Below are positions 19,803 through 28,079 of a DNA stretch of 64,000 nt, one piece after another; position 1 is the first letter of the stretch, and each line of letters opens with the position of its first letter. The DNA is from an uncultured Porphyromonadaceae bacterium (GTDB lineage: Bacteria > Bacteroidota > Bacteroidia > Bacteroidales > Muribaculaceae). Made by a program: the position numbers and the translations under genes. The notes under the pieces are model-generated. The model saw nothing but the letters and a program-made list of their open reading frames with translations, did not search any database and was not told the DNA's origin. The stretch covers positions 22,303-86,302 of the forward strand of contig CAMWSS010000006.1 in NCBI GenBank assembly GCA_947177035.1. The letters are read 5' to 3'.

Positions 19803-20126
19803 ATCAAAGGATTTATGATGAAGTATCGAAAATAAAAAAAGCCTCATCAAAGGATTTGGATGAAACTCCGAAAGACAGGATTTGAGTGCTTGTCGTCCTT
19901 TGTAATCTGCCTGGTGCAATGCACTCTATCAATGGAAACCAATGATAGCGGAGCCCGCCATTGGGCGACTAAGCTTGTCTCGGCATTTCTAAAACAATTG
20001 AAGAGTTTCCCAATCTGCTTTGATGTGGCTTAATATGTTAAGTATGTCTGTTTACTGTCGTTTTCAGTAACGCTTCACATTAATGAAACATCCCTCCGGA
20101 TGAAAATGTTCAGCTCTTTGTTTTTG
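19803..20126 (-). promoter_or_regulatory. Long structured leader of the nitroreductase gene
   Basis: No gene is seen in this stretch. Read on the minus strand it holds successive small hairpins: CATCC/GGATG (20102-20089), TTACTG/CAGTAA (20070-20052), CTTAA/TTAAG (20042-20029), GCCC/GGGC near 19965-19950, and CTATCATTGG/CCATTGATAG with one mismatch near 19949-19927. Near the end a weak hairpin TCATC/GATGA is followed by GGC and a T7 run (19840-19834). The 12-mer AAATCCTTTGAT occurs twice, before the T7 run (19857-19846) and directly before the ATG (19814-19803). I do not recognise a known riboswitch. Confidence 0.5.
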
Positions 20127-20132
20127 TTTATG

Positions 20133-20164
20133 CAAAGTTAGTTCACCGTCTTGAAAAATCCAAA
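20133..20164 (-). promoter_or_regulatory. Promoter for the nitroreductase-GH92 unit
   Basis: On the minus strand TTTG (20164-20161), 20-base spacer, TAACTTTG (20140-20133), an exact match. It lies just beyond the 3' end of the NlpC/P60 gene. Confidence 0.8.
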
Positions 20165-20182
20165 TTTTCCAAGTAAAAATTT

Positions 20183-20758
20183 TCAGAGTATGCGACGGGC
20201 TCCGATGAACCGTCTGGAGTAATATGCTTCATCGAGACGCGACACCGTGATGCCAAGCCTATGGGTGGAGTGAATGAAACGCACGATACCGGAGTCAGGA
20301 TCACGGTCTATGACCATCCCAACATGACCGACACGTCCAAGATCGGCCGCACGTCCTGAGAAAAACACAAGATCGCCCATACGAAGATCTTTTTCTTCGA
20401 CTGGGGTGCCCTGGCGGTATTGATCACGAGATGACGCTCCAAGCCGGATTCCGACTGTTTTAAACACATAGCCCGTGAATCCGGAGCAATCGAATCCTTT
20501 GGGTGTCTTTCCGCCCCGTCTGTATGGCAGCCCCATGAACGAAGAGGCATAATTCACCAGAATGTGCGGTGTTATTGCTTTTGACAGGTCTGAGCGTAAC
20601 CACGGGAAAAGCTCGGCTTCCTGCTCAAAAGTTTTGTCTTCTATCACACACACTCCATCCGGGCTGTCAAAATCATCGGCAAGAAGAGTGTCGGTCGGCA
20701 AATCAGTATTATTGCCGACCGACAGAGTCAAGATTGTTAGTAAAAGCGTGGTAATCAC
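20183..20758 (-). CDS. Secreted NlpC/P60 (C40) peptidase
   Basis: A 191-residue cell-wall hydrolase: short hydrophobic N-terminus (TTLLLTILTLSV), then a C40 domain with catalytic C91 in GFDCSGFTGYVF, H145 in GHVGMVID and H163 in FIHSTHR. Such enzymes cut between D-Glu and the diamino acid of peptidoglycan stems. The ATG overlaps the thiL stop by four bases, so it is the last gene of the lpxK-punA-thiL cluster. Confidence 0.9.
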   Translation of the reverse strand: MITTLLLTILTLSVGNNTDLPTDTLLADDFDSPDGVCVIEDKTFEQEAELFPWLRSDLSKAITPHILVNYASSFMGLPYRRGGKTPKGFDCSGFTGYVFKTVGIRLGASSRDQYRQGTPVEEKDLRMGDLVFFSGRAADLGRVGHVGMVIDRDPDSGIVRFIHSTHRLGITVSRLDEAYYSRRFIGARRIL

Positions 20759-21789
20759 AGATGTGTAAATCCTTGGGCTTTGAGCTGAATTTCCTCGTCG
20801 TTACGTCCAACAAGCACACATCCGAGTTCCTGTCGCGTGATGTGACCAATGAGTTTGACGCCTTTCATTTTTTCTATTTTCTGCAGGTCTGTCAGCGGCA
20901 CTGTGAAAAGAAGCTCATAGTCTTCACCGCCATTCAGGGCGGCAGTGACCAGATTCATGTTCAGTTCTTCTGCCATTACAGCGGTCTGGTAGTCTATCGG
21001 AATCCTGTCTTCATACACACGGCATCCGACACCCGAGGCTTTGCAGATATGAAGCAGCTCTGACGACAACCCGTCGCTAACGTCGATCATCGACGTCGGC
21101 ACGATTCCAGCGTCGTGCAGATCCTTGACAATGTCACGCCTTGCTTCCGGTTTGAGCTGACGCTCCACCAGATATTCCTTACCGGCGAAATCAGGCGTGA
21201 AGTCCGGCTGTCCGGCCGATGCCGTTTTCTCTCGTTCAAGCACCTGCAGACCCATATATGCCGCGCCAAGATCTCCGCTCACGCAGATCAGGTCGGTGTC
21301 TTTCGCACCGCTTCGCAGTGTGACATCCGACGCTTTCGCCGTCCCCATACAGGTTATGGATATGACCAGGCCGGAGCGCGAAGACGTTGTGTCACCTCCG
21401 ACAAGATCGACGCCATAGATGCCACATGCCAGTTTTATGCCTTCGTAAAGTTCTTCAAGATGCTCCACGGTAAAACGCTTGCTGACGCCCAGGCCGACAG
21501 TGATCTGACGCGGAGTGCCGTTCATTGCGTATATATCGGAGAAGTTGACAACCGCAGCCTTGTAGCCCAGATGCTTCAGCGGCACATATGTCAAGTCAAA
21601 ATGCACACCTTCAAGCAGCATGTCGGTAGTTACCAGCACCCGGGTGTCGTTTTCGGCGACATATTGCATTACGGCGGCATCGTCGCCGACCGCAGTCAGG
21701 GTGGATGGATCACCAGCTTTTACGCCCGTCGTGAGTCTGTCGATCAAGCCGAATTCACCCAGCTGGGATATTTCAGTCTCTTCTGCCAT
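20755..21789 (-). CDS. thiL: Thiamine-monophosphate kinase
   Basis: A 344-residue ThiL that phosphorylates thiamine monophosphate to the active diphosphate. Seen are the N-terminal GEFGLIDRLT, the metal and ATP-binding AVGDDAAV and VTTDMLLEGVHFD, and the VGGDTTSS and DVSDGLSSELLHI motifs of the AIR-synthase/ThiL superfamily. It lies nine bases after punA. No TPP-riboswitch motif is visible nearby. Confidence 0.93.
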   Translation of the reverse strand: MAEETEISQLGEFGLIDRLTTGVKAGDPSTLTAVGDDAAVMQYVAENDTRVLVTTDMLLEGVHFDLTYVPLKHLGYKAAVVNFSDIYAMNGTPRQITVGLGVSKRFTVEHLEELYEGIKLACGIYGVDLVGGDTTSSRSGLVISITCMGTAKASDVTLRSGAKDTDLICVSGDLGAAYMGLQVLEREKTASAGQPDFTPDFAGKEYLVERQLKPEARRDIVKDLHDAGIVPTSMIDVSDGLSSELLHICKASGVGCRVYEDRIPIDYQTAVMAEELNMNLVTAALNGGEDYELLFTVPLTDLQKIEKMKGVKLIGHITRQELGCVLVGRNDEEIQLKAQGFTHL

Positions 21790-21798
21790 GGTTGACGG

Positions 21799-22635
21799 TT
21801 ATTCTTCAAAACGTGAAACCAGTTCGCGCATGATCTCCATCATACGAGGCTGAGCCGCTTCGGCCGCACGCTGCACGTCTTCATGAGTGGCCACTTCCAC
21901 GATGCCTTCCACTCCAAGGTCTGTGATGACGCTGACGCCAAACACTTCCATGCCTCCGTGGCGGGCAACGATGACTTCAGGCACAGTGCTCATTCCGACA
22001 GCATCTCCTCCGATGCGACGGAAGTATCGGTATTCGGCCGGAGTTTCAAACGTCGGGCCTTGAGTGCCGACATACACACCCTGCTTCACCCGGATGCCTT
22101 TTTCTTTGGCAATGTCAAGAGCATGATCGATCAGGCGCTTTGAATATGCCTCGCTCATGTCAGGGAAACGAGTGCCCAGTTCAGGGAAATTTTTACCACG
22201 CAGCGGGTGTTCCGGGAAGAGGTTGATATGGTCGTTGATGATCATTATCTCACCGATCTGGAATTCAGGATTCATACCGCCGGCAGCATTGCTGACAAAG
22301 AGAGTCTTGACGCCAAGCGCCTTCATGACGCGCACAGGAAACGTCACCTGCTTCATGTCGTAACCCTCATAATAGTGGAAACGTCCCTGCATGCCCATGA
22401 CTGCTTTTCCGCCAAGGGTGCCGATGATCAGATTGCCACTGTGGCCTTCAACCGTGGAAACCGGAAAATTCGGAATTTCGGAGTAGGGGATATATTGCTT
22501 GTTTTCGATATGATCCACAAGAGCACCAAGACCTGTGCCAAGTATTATGGCAGTACGAGGCATCGGACCGTTGACACAACCGCGGATATAATCTGCGGTT
22601 TCATTGATTCTGATGAGTAAATCTTCTGATTTCAT
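21799..22635 (-). CDS. punA: Purine-nucleoside phosphorylase
   Basis: A 278-residue trimeric-type PNP, releasing base and ribose-1-phosphate from inosine or guanosine. Phosphate-binding IILGTGLGAL, the MQGRFHYYEGY segment, SNAAGGMNP and the purine-site motif GDAVGMSTVPEVIVARH are all present. It lies ten bases from lpxK. Confidence 0.94.
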   Translation of the reverse strand: MKSEDLLIRINETADYIRGCVNGPMPRTAIILGTGLGALVDHIENKQYIPYSEIPNFPVSTVEGHSGNLIIGTLGGKAVMGMQGRFHYYEGYDMKQVTFPVRVMKALGVKTLFVSNAAGGMNPEFQIGEIMIINDHINLFPEHPLRGKNFPELGTRFPDMSEAYSKRLIDHALDIAKEKGIRVKQGVYVGTQGPTFETPAEYRYFRRIGGDAVGMSTVPEVIVARHGGMEVFGVSVITDLGVEGIVEVATHEDVQRAAEAAQPRMMEIMRELVSRFEE

Positions 22636-22644
22636 AGATGGGAA

Positions 22645-23769
22645 TTATTTTTGATTATGTTTAGAGAGAGCGTGAATAAGAGTATTTTCAAAATCATCGG
22701 ATCCGGCAGAGTTTTCAGATGCAGGATTCGGAATAAATGACACTTTTATAGGCTGATAGAACATACGTGACCGCAATTCTTTCGGCATATTCTTTATCGC
22801 GCTCAGACGCATCGCGTCTTTTTCGGTAGTTACGATGAAGGTGCGCTGCGGATCAGGCATTGAGAGCAGACGTTGTCTGATCAGCAATATGTCTTCTTTA
22901 TTGAAGTTGTGATGATCAGGAAAAACCAGTGCTTTCACCTTGGCCCTGAAGCTGCGCAGATGTTTGATAAAGGGCCGCGGATTTGCCACTCCCGCAACCG
23001 CGAGAATGTAATCCTGCTCACCGAGTGCGTTGAAAAACGGCGTGGAGATCGCTTCTGAAGGGAAAAGAGGACGGAGCGGCCCATAGAGATATTTGGTGAA
23101 GTAAAGCTTCTGCCACGGTTGCAGGTTAAGACGTTTGACAAAGATGCGGTAGTCCATCGGTCTCATCTCAGCCGGGCATTTGGTCACAATTACCATGTCG
23201 GCGCGCTGGATAGATGCCGCCGATTCGCGCAGATGTCCGGCAGGCATCACGGAATCATTGTAGACCGGCCTTGAGTGCTCGGTCAAGACAATGGCCACTG
23301 TCGGTCTGACATAGCGGTGCTGGAAAGCATCGTCCAATATGACCAGATTGATCGATGGATCTATGACCCGAAGTTCGTCAATGCCCTTGCAGCGGTCTTC
23401 ACACACAGCCACCGTTACATGCTTGCCATATTTCCGATAGATCTGATATGGCTCATCTCCGATTTCACGCGGTCCGGTTTTGTCGGAAGCGAGCACAAAT
23501 CCGCTGGTCTTTCGGTTATAGCCACGTGACAACACCGCAATGTGAAAACGATAGTGAAGAAGCTCCACCAGATATTCCGTATGAGGAGTTTTTCCTGTGC
23601 CTCCAACCGCTATGTTACCGACTACAAGCACAGGAATGTCAAACTTGCGCTGTGAAAGAATTCCGATGTCAAACATCTTGTTGCGCGTGCCTGTAATAGC
23701 CCCATAAGCCATCGACAGCGGCTTAAGGAGCAACGTTTTAAGCAATGGATTTACGCTCTTGTTTGACAT
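22645..23769 (-). CDS. lpxK: Tetraacyldisaccharide 4'-kinase
   Basis: A 374-residue LpxK, adding the 4'-phosphate to lipid A precursor at the inner membrane. The Walker A is VGNIAVGGTGKTP (P-loop 54-61), followed by LSRGY and the VILDDAFQHR motif. Bacteroides LPS often loses this phosphate later through LpxF, but LpxK is still needed. Operon with sppA upstream and punA downstream. Confidence 0.94.
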   Translation of the reverse strand: MSNKSVNPLLKTLLLKPLSMAYGAITGTRNKMFDIGILSQRKFDIPVLVVGNIAVGGTGKTPHTEYLVELLHYRFHIAVLSRGYNRKTSGFVLASDKTGPREIGDEPYQIYRKYGKHVTVAVCEDRCKGIDELRVIDPSINLVILDDAFQHRYVRPTVAIVLTEHSRPVYNDSVMPAGHLRESAASIQRADMVIVTKCPAEMRPMDYRIFVKRLNLQPWQKLYFTKYLYGPLRPLFPSEAISTPFFNALGEQDYILAVAGVANPRPFIKHLRSFRAKVKALVFPDHHNFNKEDILLIRQRLLSMPDPQRTFIVTTEKDAMRLSAIKNMPKELRSRMFYQPIKVSFIPNPASENSAGSDDFENTLIHALSKHNQK

Positions 23770-23794
23770 TTCGGTGTTCTGTGATTTTAAAATA

Positions 23795-25588
23795 TTAATT
23801 GATGACTATGTCTTCCATCCGGCACTGCACACGCGGAGCCTGACGGAGCCATGACACGCGCTGCATCAATCGGAGTGTTTCACGATCCATGCCGGTGGCG
23901 TTCACCAGCTCGTCCATTTCCAGCAGCTCCATCCACCATTTTTCCTGATTGCGGGGATATGATTCCACTGAATATTTGTCAATGCCAAGATCGGCAGCCA
24001 TTGCCAGAATGGCTGAATGCAGGGAGCCTATACTGTCCACCAGTCCGATGCTCTGAGCGAGCGCGCCATCCCAGACGCGACCTTCGGCGATCATCTTGAT
24101 AGAATCCTGGCTCATGTGGCGGCCTTCGGCACAGCGTTTTGTGAAAGTATCATAACCACGTTCAATGTAGCTCTGCATTTTGTTGCGCTGACTCTCAGTC
24201 ATCGGAGTGATGATAGACGGGAAATTGCCGTTTTTGTTGGTCTGTACGGTCGCAGTGTTGACACCGAGCTTGTCCGTGAGCAGACCGTTGATCTCAGGGA
24301 TCATGCCGAAAATTCCTATCGAACCGGTTATAGTGGCCGACTGGGCAAAAATCTTATCTGCGCCACATGAAATATAGTAACCGCCGGATGCAGCCACATC
24401 GCCCATCGACACGTAAAACGGCAATCCTGTTTCCGATTTGAAACGTTCAAGGGCTTCCCAGATCTGTTCGGAAGCGAACGCACTGCCACCAGGCGAATTG
24501 ACGCGGAGAATCAGTCCGGCCAGACGATCTGAATCTTCAATGAGATTTTCGATTTCACTGACCATGTCATTTCCGATTATGCCGGATTTTCCATTGTCTG
24601 AAATTTCACCCTCAGCATAAAGCACAGCGATCACGTTACTGTCATGTCGGGCCGTGGCGACTTCAGGCAGATATGAATAATCCGTCAGATCAACAGCAGA
24701 GATATAGTCATTGATCGATATGGTTTTAACATCCGCGAATTTTTCTTTGTCGACCATTTCGGCAATGTGCTTTTCAGCCTGATGCCTATAGCCTATAGCC
24801 GAGACCGCGCCAAGCGCCTTGGCTGAATCGGCCGACATGGTAAAAAGCAGATCGTCAGCCCATCCGTCGACCTGGGCAGGGGTCACCTTGCGGTTTTCGG
24901 CAATGCGGTCCTTAACGGCATTCCATATGGAATTCATATAGACCTCCTGCTGCATCCGTGAAGCGGGACTCATGTCTTTAAGTATATATGGTTCGACAGC
25001 GCTTTTGAATGTTCCGACCCGGAGAACCTGCATTTTCACTCCAAGTTTGTCGAGCAGTCCGGTATAGAACATTGTTGTTGCCGACAGGCCGTGAACGTCT
25101 ACCGCTCCCAGAGGATTCAGCCAAAGTTCGGTCGAACCGCTGACTGCATAATAGTTGCCCTGTGTATATGAATCCGCATATGAGACGATCCATTTGTCAG
25201 GACGTGACGCAAAATAGCGCAGCGCTTCATCAATCGCTTGAAAGGAGGCAATGCCGGCAACAGCACCATTGCACTCCACGTATATTCCCTCGATTCTGGA
25301 ATCATGGGCGGCTCGATAGATCGCGGCTGTGATCTGCCCGAGCGAACGCCGGTCGGTCACATTGCCCGACATCACATCAGAAACCGATGGAGTACCCTTG
25401 ATTTCGCAGATCTCACCGCTCATGTCAAACACCAGAACACTGTGCTTGCCAACTCCGGTTGTTTTCTTGTCAGACGACGACATAACCGCAGAGACTATTC
25501 CGGTGACAAAAATCACACCGAAAAGGAGCAGCGACAGCCATATGGCAGCCATTGATCCGAGAAACGTTAGAAAAAAGCGCTTTATCAT
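23795..25588 (-). CDS. sppA: Signal peptide peptidase SppA, 67K type
   Basis: A 597-residue, double-domain SppA anchored by one N-terminal helix (residues 10-37). The catalytic lysine is K195 in GTFKSAVEP of the first half, and the nucleophile S401 in AASGGYYISCGAD of the second half, as in the long E. coli type. It degrades cleaved signal peptides in the membrane. The LRVNSPGGSAFASEQ motif forms the oxyanion region. Confidence 0.94.
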   Translation of the reverse strand: MIKRFFLTFLGSMAAIWLSLLLFGVIFVTGIVSAVMSSSDKKTTGVGKHSVLVFDMSGEICEIKGTPSVSDVMSGNVTDRRSLGQITAAIYRAAHDSRIEGIYVECNGAVAGIASFQAIDEALRYFASRPDKWIVSYADSYTQGNYYAVSGSTELWLNPLGAVDVHGLSATTMFYTGLLDKLGVKMQVLRVGTFKSAVEPYILKDMSPASRMQQEVYMNSIWNAVKDRIAENRKVTPAQVDGWADDLLFTMSADSAKALGAVSAIGYRHQAEKHIAEMVDKEKFADVKTISINDYISAVDLTDYSYLPEVATARHDSNVIAVLYAEGEISDNGKSGIIGNDMVSEIENLIEDSDRLAGLILRVNSPGGSAFASEQIWEALERFKSETGLPFYVSMGDVAASGGYYISCGADKIFAQSATITGSIGIFGMIPEINGLLTDKLGVNTATVQTNKNGNFPSIITPMTESQRNKMQSYIERGYDTFTKRCAEGRHMSQDSIKMIAEGRVWDGALAQSIGLVDSIGSLHSAILAMAADLGIDKYSVESYPRNQEKWWMELLEMDELVNATGMDRETLRLMQRVSWLRQAPRVQCRMEDIVIN

Positions 25589-25601
25589 TTTTTGATTTAA
25601 T

Positions 25602-26363
25602 TTATTTAACTGATATTGAAGACGAGAGGATCCGCATAACGGCGTCGACGGTAGGAGCTACGCGCAACGAACGCTTACTGCCTATCCTGGCGGATTTCAT
25701 CCGCGGTGCGGCCGTCGGCTGGGCAGATACAAGAACCGGCGGCTCGCAACGAAGCCCAAGGTTGCGGGGGATCTCGTATGCCCGGAGCATTGCCGCCGAA
25801 TTCGCTTCGGGCGACTTGTCGGGCGATATCTGCGGATGGGTGGCGCAATAGATTGCCACGGCGACTCTCACGGCAGAGGCGGCCGCATTGTGCAATGTGC
25901 ACACCATGGCAAACCGCTCAAGCTCACTGCACAGGTGCAGGCAATCGGTGGCGGAGCCTTGAACGTCAATGGCCCGCGCTCCGACAACGTCGCCCATCAT
26001 GCCCTTTGGCATGATCACATTCAGATTTTCGCATCGGCCGGAAAGAGCGTCGACCAGATAGAAATCTTCAGGTTCGACAGCACACAGCAGAGTAGGCGCC
26101 TGGAGCGGAGCGCCCGCATAGGCCCACAGCGCAGCAACGAACGCAGACTCGGCTTCAGGCGAAAACGGTTGCGTGTCGCTCAGCGAAGTATCGACCAGAC
26201 GCTTGAGGGCATCGGCCTCTATTTCATCGCCAAGAAGCACATCGAGAACCACATAGGCAATCTCGCGGAACGTCATGTCGGAAGCATTTTTGAAAAATGC
26301 TTCCGGCAGCTTGTGCACCCGCTGCTGTCTGATGTCGCTATGATTTATGAGATAGGGGTGCAT
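25602..26363 (-). CDS. Threonine synthase-like protein lacking the catalytic core (pseudoenzyme)
   Basis: A 253-residue protein. TFREIAYVVLDVLLGDEI (residues 31-48) matches the N-terminal domain of threonine synthase. Further on, LNVIMPKG and VVGARAIDVQGSATDC (about 114-141) resemble the ThrC stretch around its PKG and GDFDACQ motifs, AAASAVRVAVAIYC (161-173) its SANSIN helix, and NLGLRCEPPVLVSAQP (201-216) its later NLGLP-type strand. The segment that should hold the PLP lysine (HGPTLAFKD in ThrC) has become APTLLCAVEPEDF with no lysine, and the phosphate-binding loop and the C-terminal half are missing. It is therefore probably not a PLP enzyme. It overlaps the aspartate kinase stop by 19 bases. 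A role in regulation is a guess. Confidence 0.6.
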   Translation of the reverse strand: MHPYLINHSDIRQQRVHKLPEAFFKNASDMTFREIAYVVLDVLLGDEIEADALKRLVDTSLSDTQPFSPEAESAFVAALWAYAGAPLQAPTLLCAVEPEDFYLVDALSGRCENLNVIMPKGMMGDVVGARAIDVQGSATDCLHLCSELERFAMVCTLHNAAASAVRVAVAIYCATHPQISPDKSPEANSAAMLRAYEIPRNLGLRCEPPVLVSAQPTAAPRMKSARIGSKRSLRVAPTVDAVMRILSSSISVK

Positions 26364-27712
26364 GACGGAAAGAAAGTGGAATGAACCGCCCGCAGTGCTT
26401 CATGGAGCGATTGCTCCGGAACCATGCAGGCCACAGTAGTCGAAGAATTCATGCGAGGAGGAGCTGGCACCGGTATTCCGCATCCATTGAGCACATTGAC
26501 CAACTTTTTGTCAATGTCGGTCATGCCGTCAAGCGCATATCCAACCAGCGCAATAGTGCTCAAACCGGTTACCGGCTGTATGTTTTCGATTTCGCCGGTT
26601 GTCAGTTCATCGGCAAGTTCGTCAGAAAGGATGGCCATCGCGCTTTCAACGTCAGAGCCACGAAGACCAAAAGTGCCGTTTTCAGGCGAAGCCAAGAAGA
26701 TGTCGACGCCATTGCGCGACAACGAATTGAAAACACGGTCAAAGTTCACCGGTCTGCTACCGGATATGCGTATGATAGCCGTTGGCGTCATTGAGCTGAG
26801 TCCGGCCATCCTTGTGGCGAGCACCTCGCCGTCGGCAATGATCGTGCCCGGAGCCTGCGCATTGAATGTGTTTTTTATCACAATCGGAATGTTGCGGTTG
26901 AACACCGGGTAGATGGTCGGCGAATACACCACTTTGGCCCCGAAATTGCAAAGCTCCATGGCTTCGACAAATGACATCCGGTCAATCACTTCGGCGTTTT
27001 TAACAATTCTCGGATCGGCCGTCATAAAGCCATCGACGTCAGTCCAGATTTCCAGAATTTCGGCGCCAAGCTCAGCTGCGATGATGGCCGCGGTGTAATC
27101 GCTGCCGCCACGTCCGAGATTAGTTATCTTGCCAGAGTCATCATCACGGGCGATAAAACCAGGCACGACTATGGTCCGATGTCTTTTCAGTTCCGGAGCC
27201 ACGATTTCGGCAATCAGCCTGGAGGTGGATTCTTGAGCGAGAACATGTTTGCCAAAACGGGATCTGGTGCGGATAAAATCAGGGGAATAGCACAGAGCGG
27301 CGTCTGACAGCATATTGCTGACGATCACACACGACATCCTTTCGCCATAGCTCACGATAAGATCCATGGTGCGCGACGTCAGTTCGCCCAGCAAAGCTAT
27401 GGCATCGAACAGAGTCGACAGCTGCTGCAACAGGGTGTCAACTTTTTCCATGACTTCCGCATGACGCGCGGCATCGGTCACGACTCCATCAATCACAGAG
27501 TGGTGACGCTCCTTCATCGCCTGATGAAGTTCTATATAGGTGTTGTCGCCAACGGAGGCACGACGGGCACAATCCATCAGGCAGTCTGTTATGCCGCCCA
27601 ATGCCGAAACCGTAACAATACATTCCGTCTGCTGACTCTCAACAATAGCTTTCACATTACGCAGACTGTCTATCGAGCCAACGGATGTGCCGCCAAATTT
27701 GAGTACTTTCAT
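26345..27712 (-). CDS. lysC: Aspartate kinase (monofunctional)
   Basis: A 455-residue aspartokinase, first step toward lysine, threonine and methionine. The N-terminal KFGGTSVGS, the GRGGSDYTAA motif and two C-terminal ACT regions (from about residue 310) are present, so feedback control by lysine or threonine is likely. There is no homoserine dehydrogenase half; a separate homoserine dehydrogenase begins at 63946. First gene of the minus-strand run that continues into the threonine-synthase-like gene and sppA. Confidence 0.93.
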   Translation of the reverse strand: MKVLKFGGTSVGSIDSLRNVKAIVESQQTECIVTVSALGGITDCLMDCARRASVGDNTYIELHQAMKERHHSVIDGVVTDAARHAEVMEKVDTLLQQLSTLFDAIALLGELTSRTMDLIVSYGERMSCVIVSNMLSDAALCYSPDFIRTRSRFGKHVLAQESTSRLIAEIVAPELKRHRTIVVPGFIARDDDSGKITNLGRGGSDYTAAIIAAELGAEILEIWTDVDGFMTADPRIVKNAEVIDRMSFVEAMELCNFGAKVVYSPTIYPVFNRNIPIVIKNTFNAQAPGTIIADGEVLATRMAGLSSMTPTAIIRISGSRPVNFDRVFNSLSRNGVDIFLASPENGTFGLRGSDVESAMAILSDELADELTTGEIENIQPVTGLSTIALVGYALDGMTDIDKKLVNVLNGCGIPVPAPPRMNSSTTVACMVPEQSLHEALRAVHSTFFPSCTPIS

Positions 27713-27756
27713 TTACGTGTTTAGCGTGAAAATCGAAACGTTTGGGTTTTAGAGTG

Positions 27757-27764
27757 CAAACTTA
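27757..27764 (-). promoter_or_regulatory. -7 box, probable lysC promoter
   Basis: TAAGTTTG on the minus strand, 45 bases before the lysC ATG. No clear TTTG -33 element at the usual distance. Confidence 0.4.
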
Positions 27765-27790
27765 ACAAAAATTCTGCAAATATTCACGTT

Positions 27791-28069
27791 TTAAAAAGTG
27801 AATTTTTCCAAAGTGAGAGTGCCAAGCTGCTCCATTTCGCCCACAAGGCTTTTGAAATGTTCTGTCTCCATATGTTTTGCCAACGACTCTTCATCCTGCC
27901 ATGTTTCACAAATGAACAGACGGGCATCTGATGTAAGTGCGGAAAAAGCTTCATATGAAACCACTCCGGCATCGTTGCGTGAATACTCCTCCAGCCTGAC
28001 GGCTGCATCGATGAGTGCTTGCCGGTTATCGGGATTTCCGGCATTTATAAAAACGTTAAGACGTATCAT
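27791..28069 (-). CDS. Antibiotic biosynthesis monooxygenase (ABM) domain protein
   Basis: A 92-residue single-domain protein of the ABM/YgiN fold: N-terminal beta strand MIRLNVFINAG, SYEAF, FICETWQDEESLAKHMETEH and the closing strand. Such proteins act as dimers, as quinol monooxygenases or related small oxygenases, or as non-enzymatic partners. It lies ten bases after mrp, at the end of the trmB-mrp unit. Confidence 0.85.
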   Translation of the reverse strand: MIRLNVFINAGNPDNRQALIDAAVRLEEYSRNDAGVVSYEAFSALTSDARLFICETWQDEESLAKHMETEHFKSLVGEMEQLGTLTLEKFTF

Positions 28070-28079
28070 TTCTTATTGT

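Noticed and set aside
19920..20182. FMN, TPP or SAM riboswitch in the nitroreductase leader
   Set aside because: The conserved core sequences of these classes are absent; only generic hairpins are visible.
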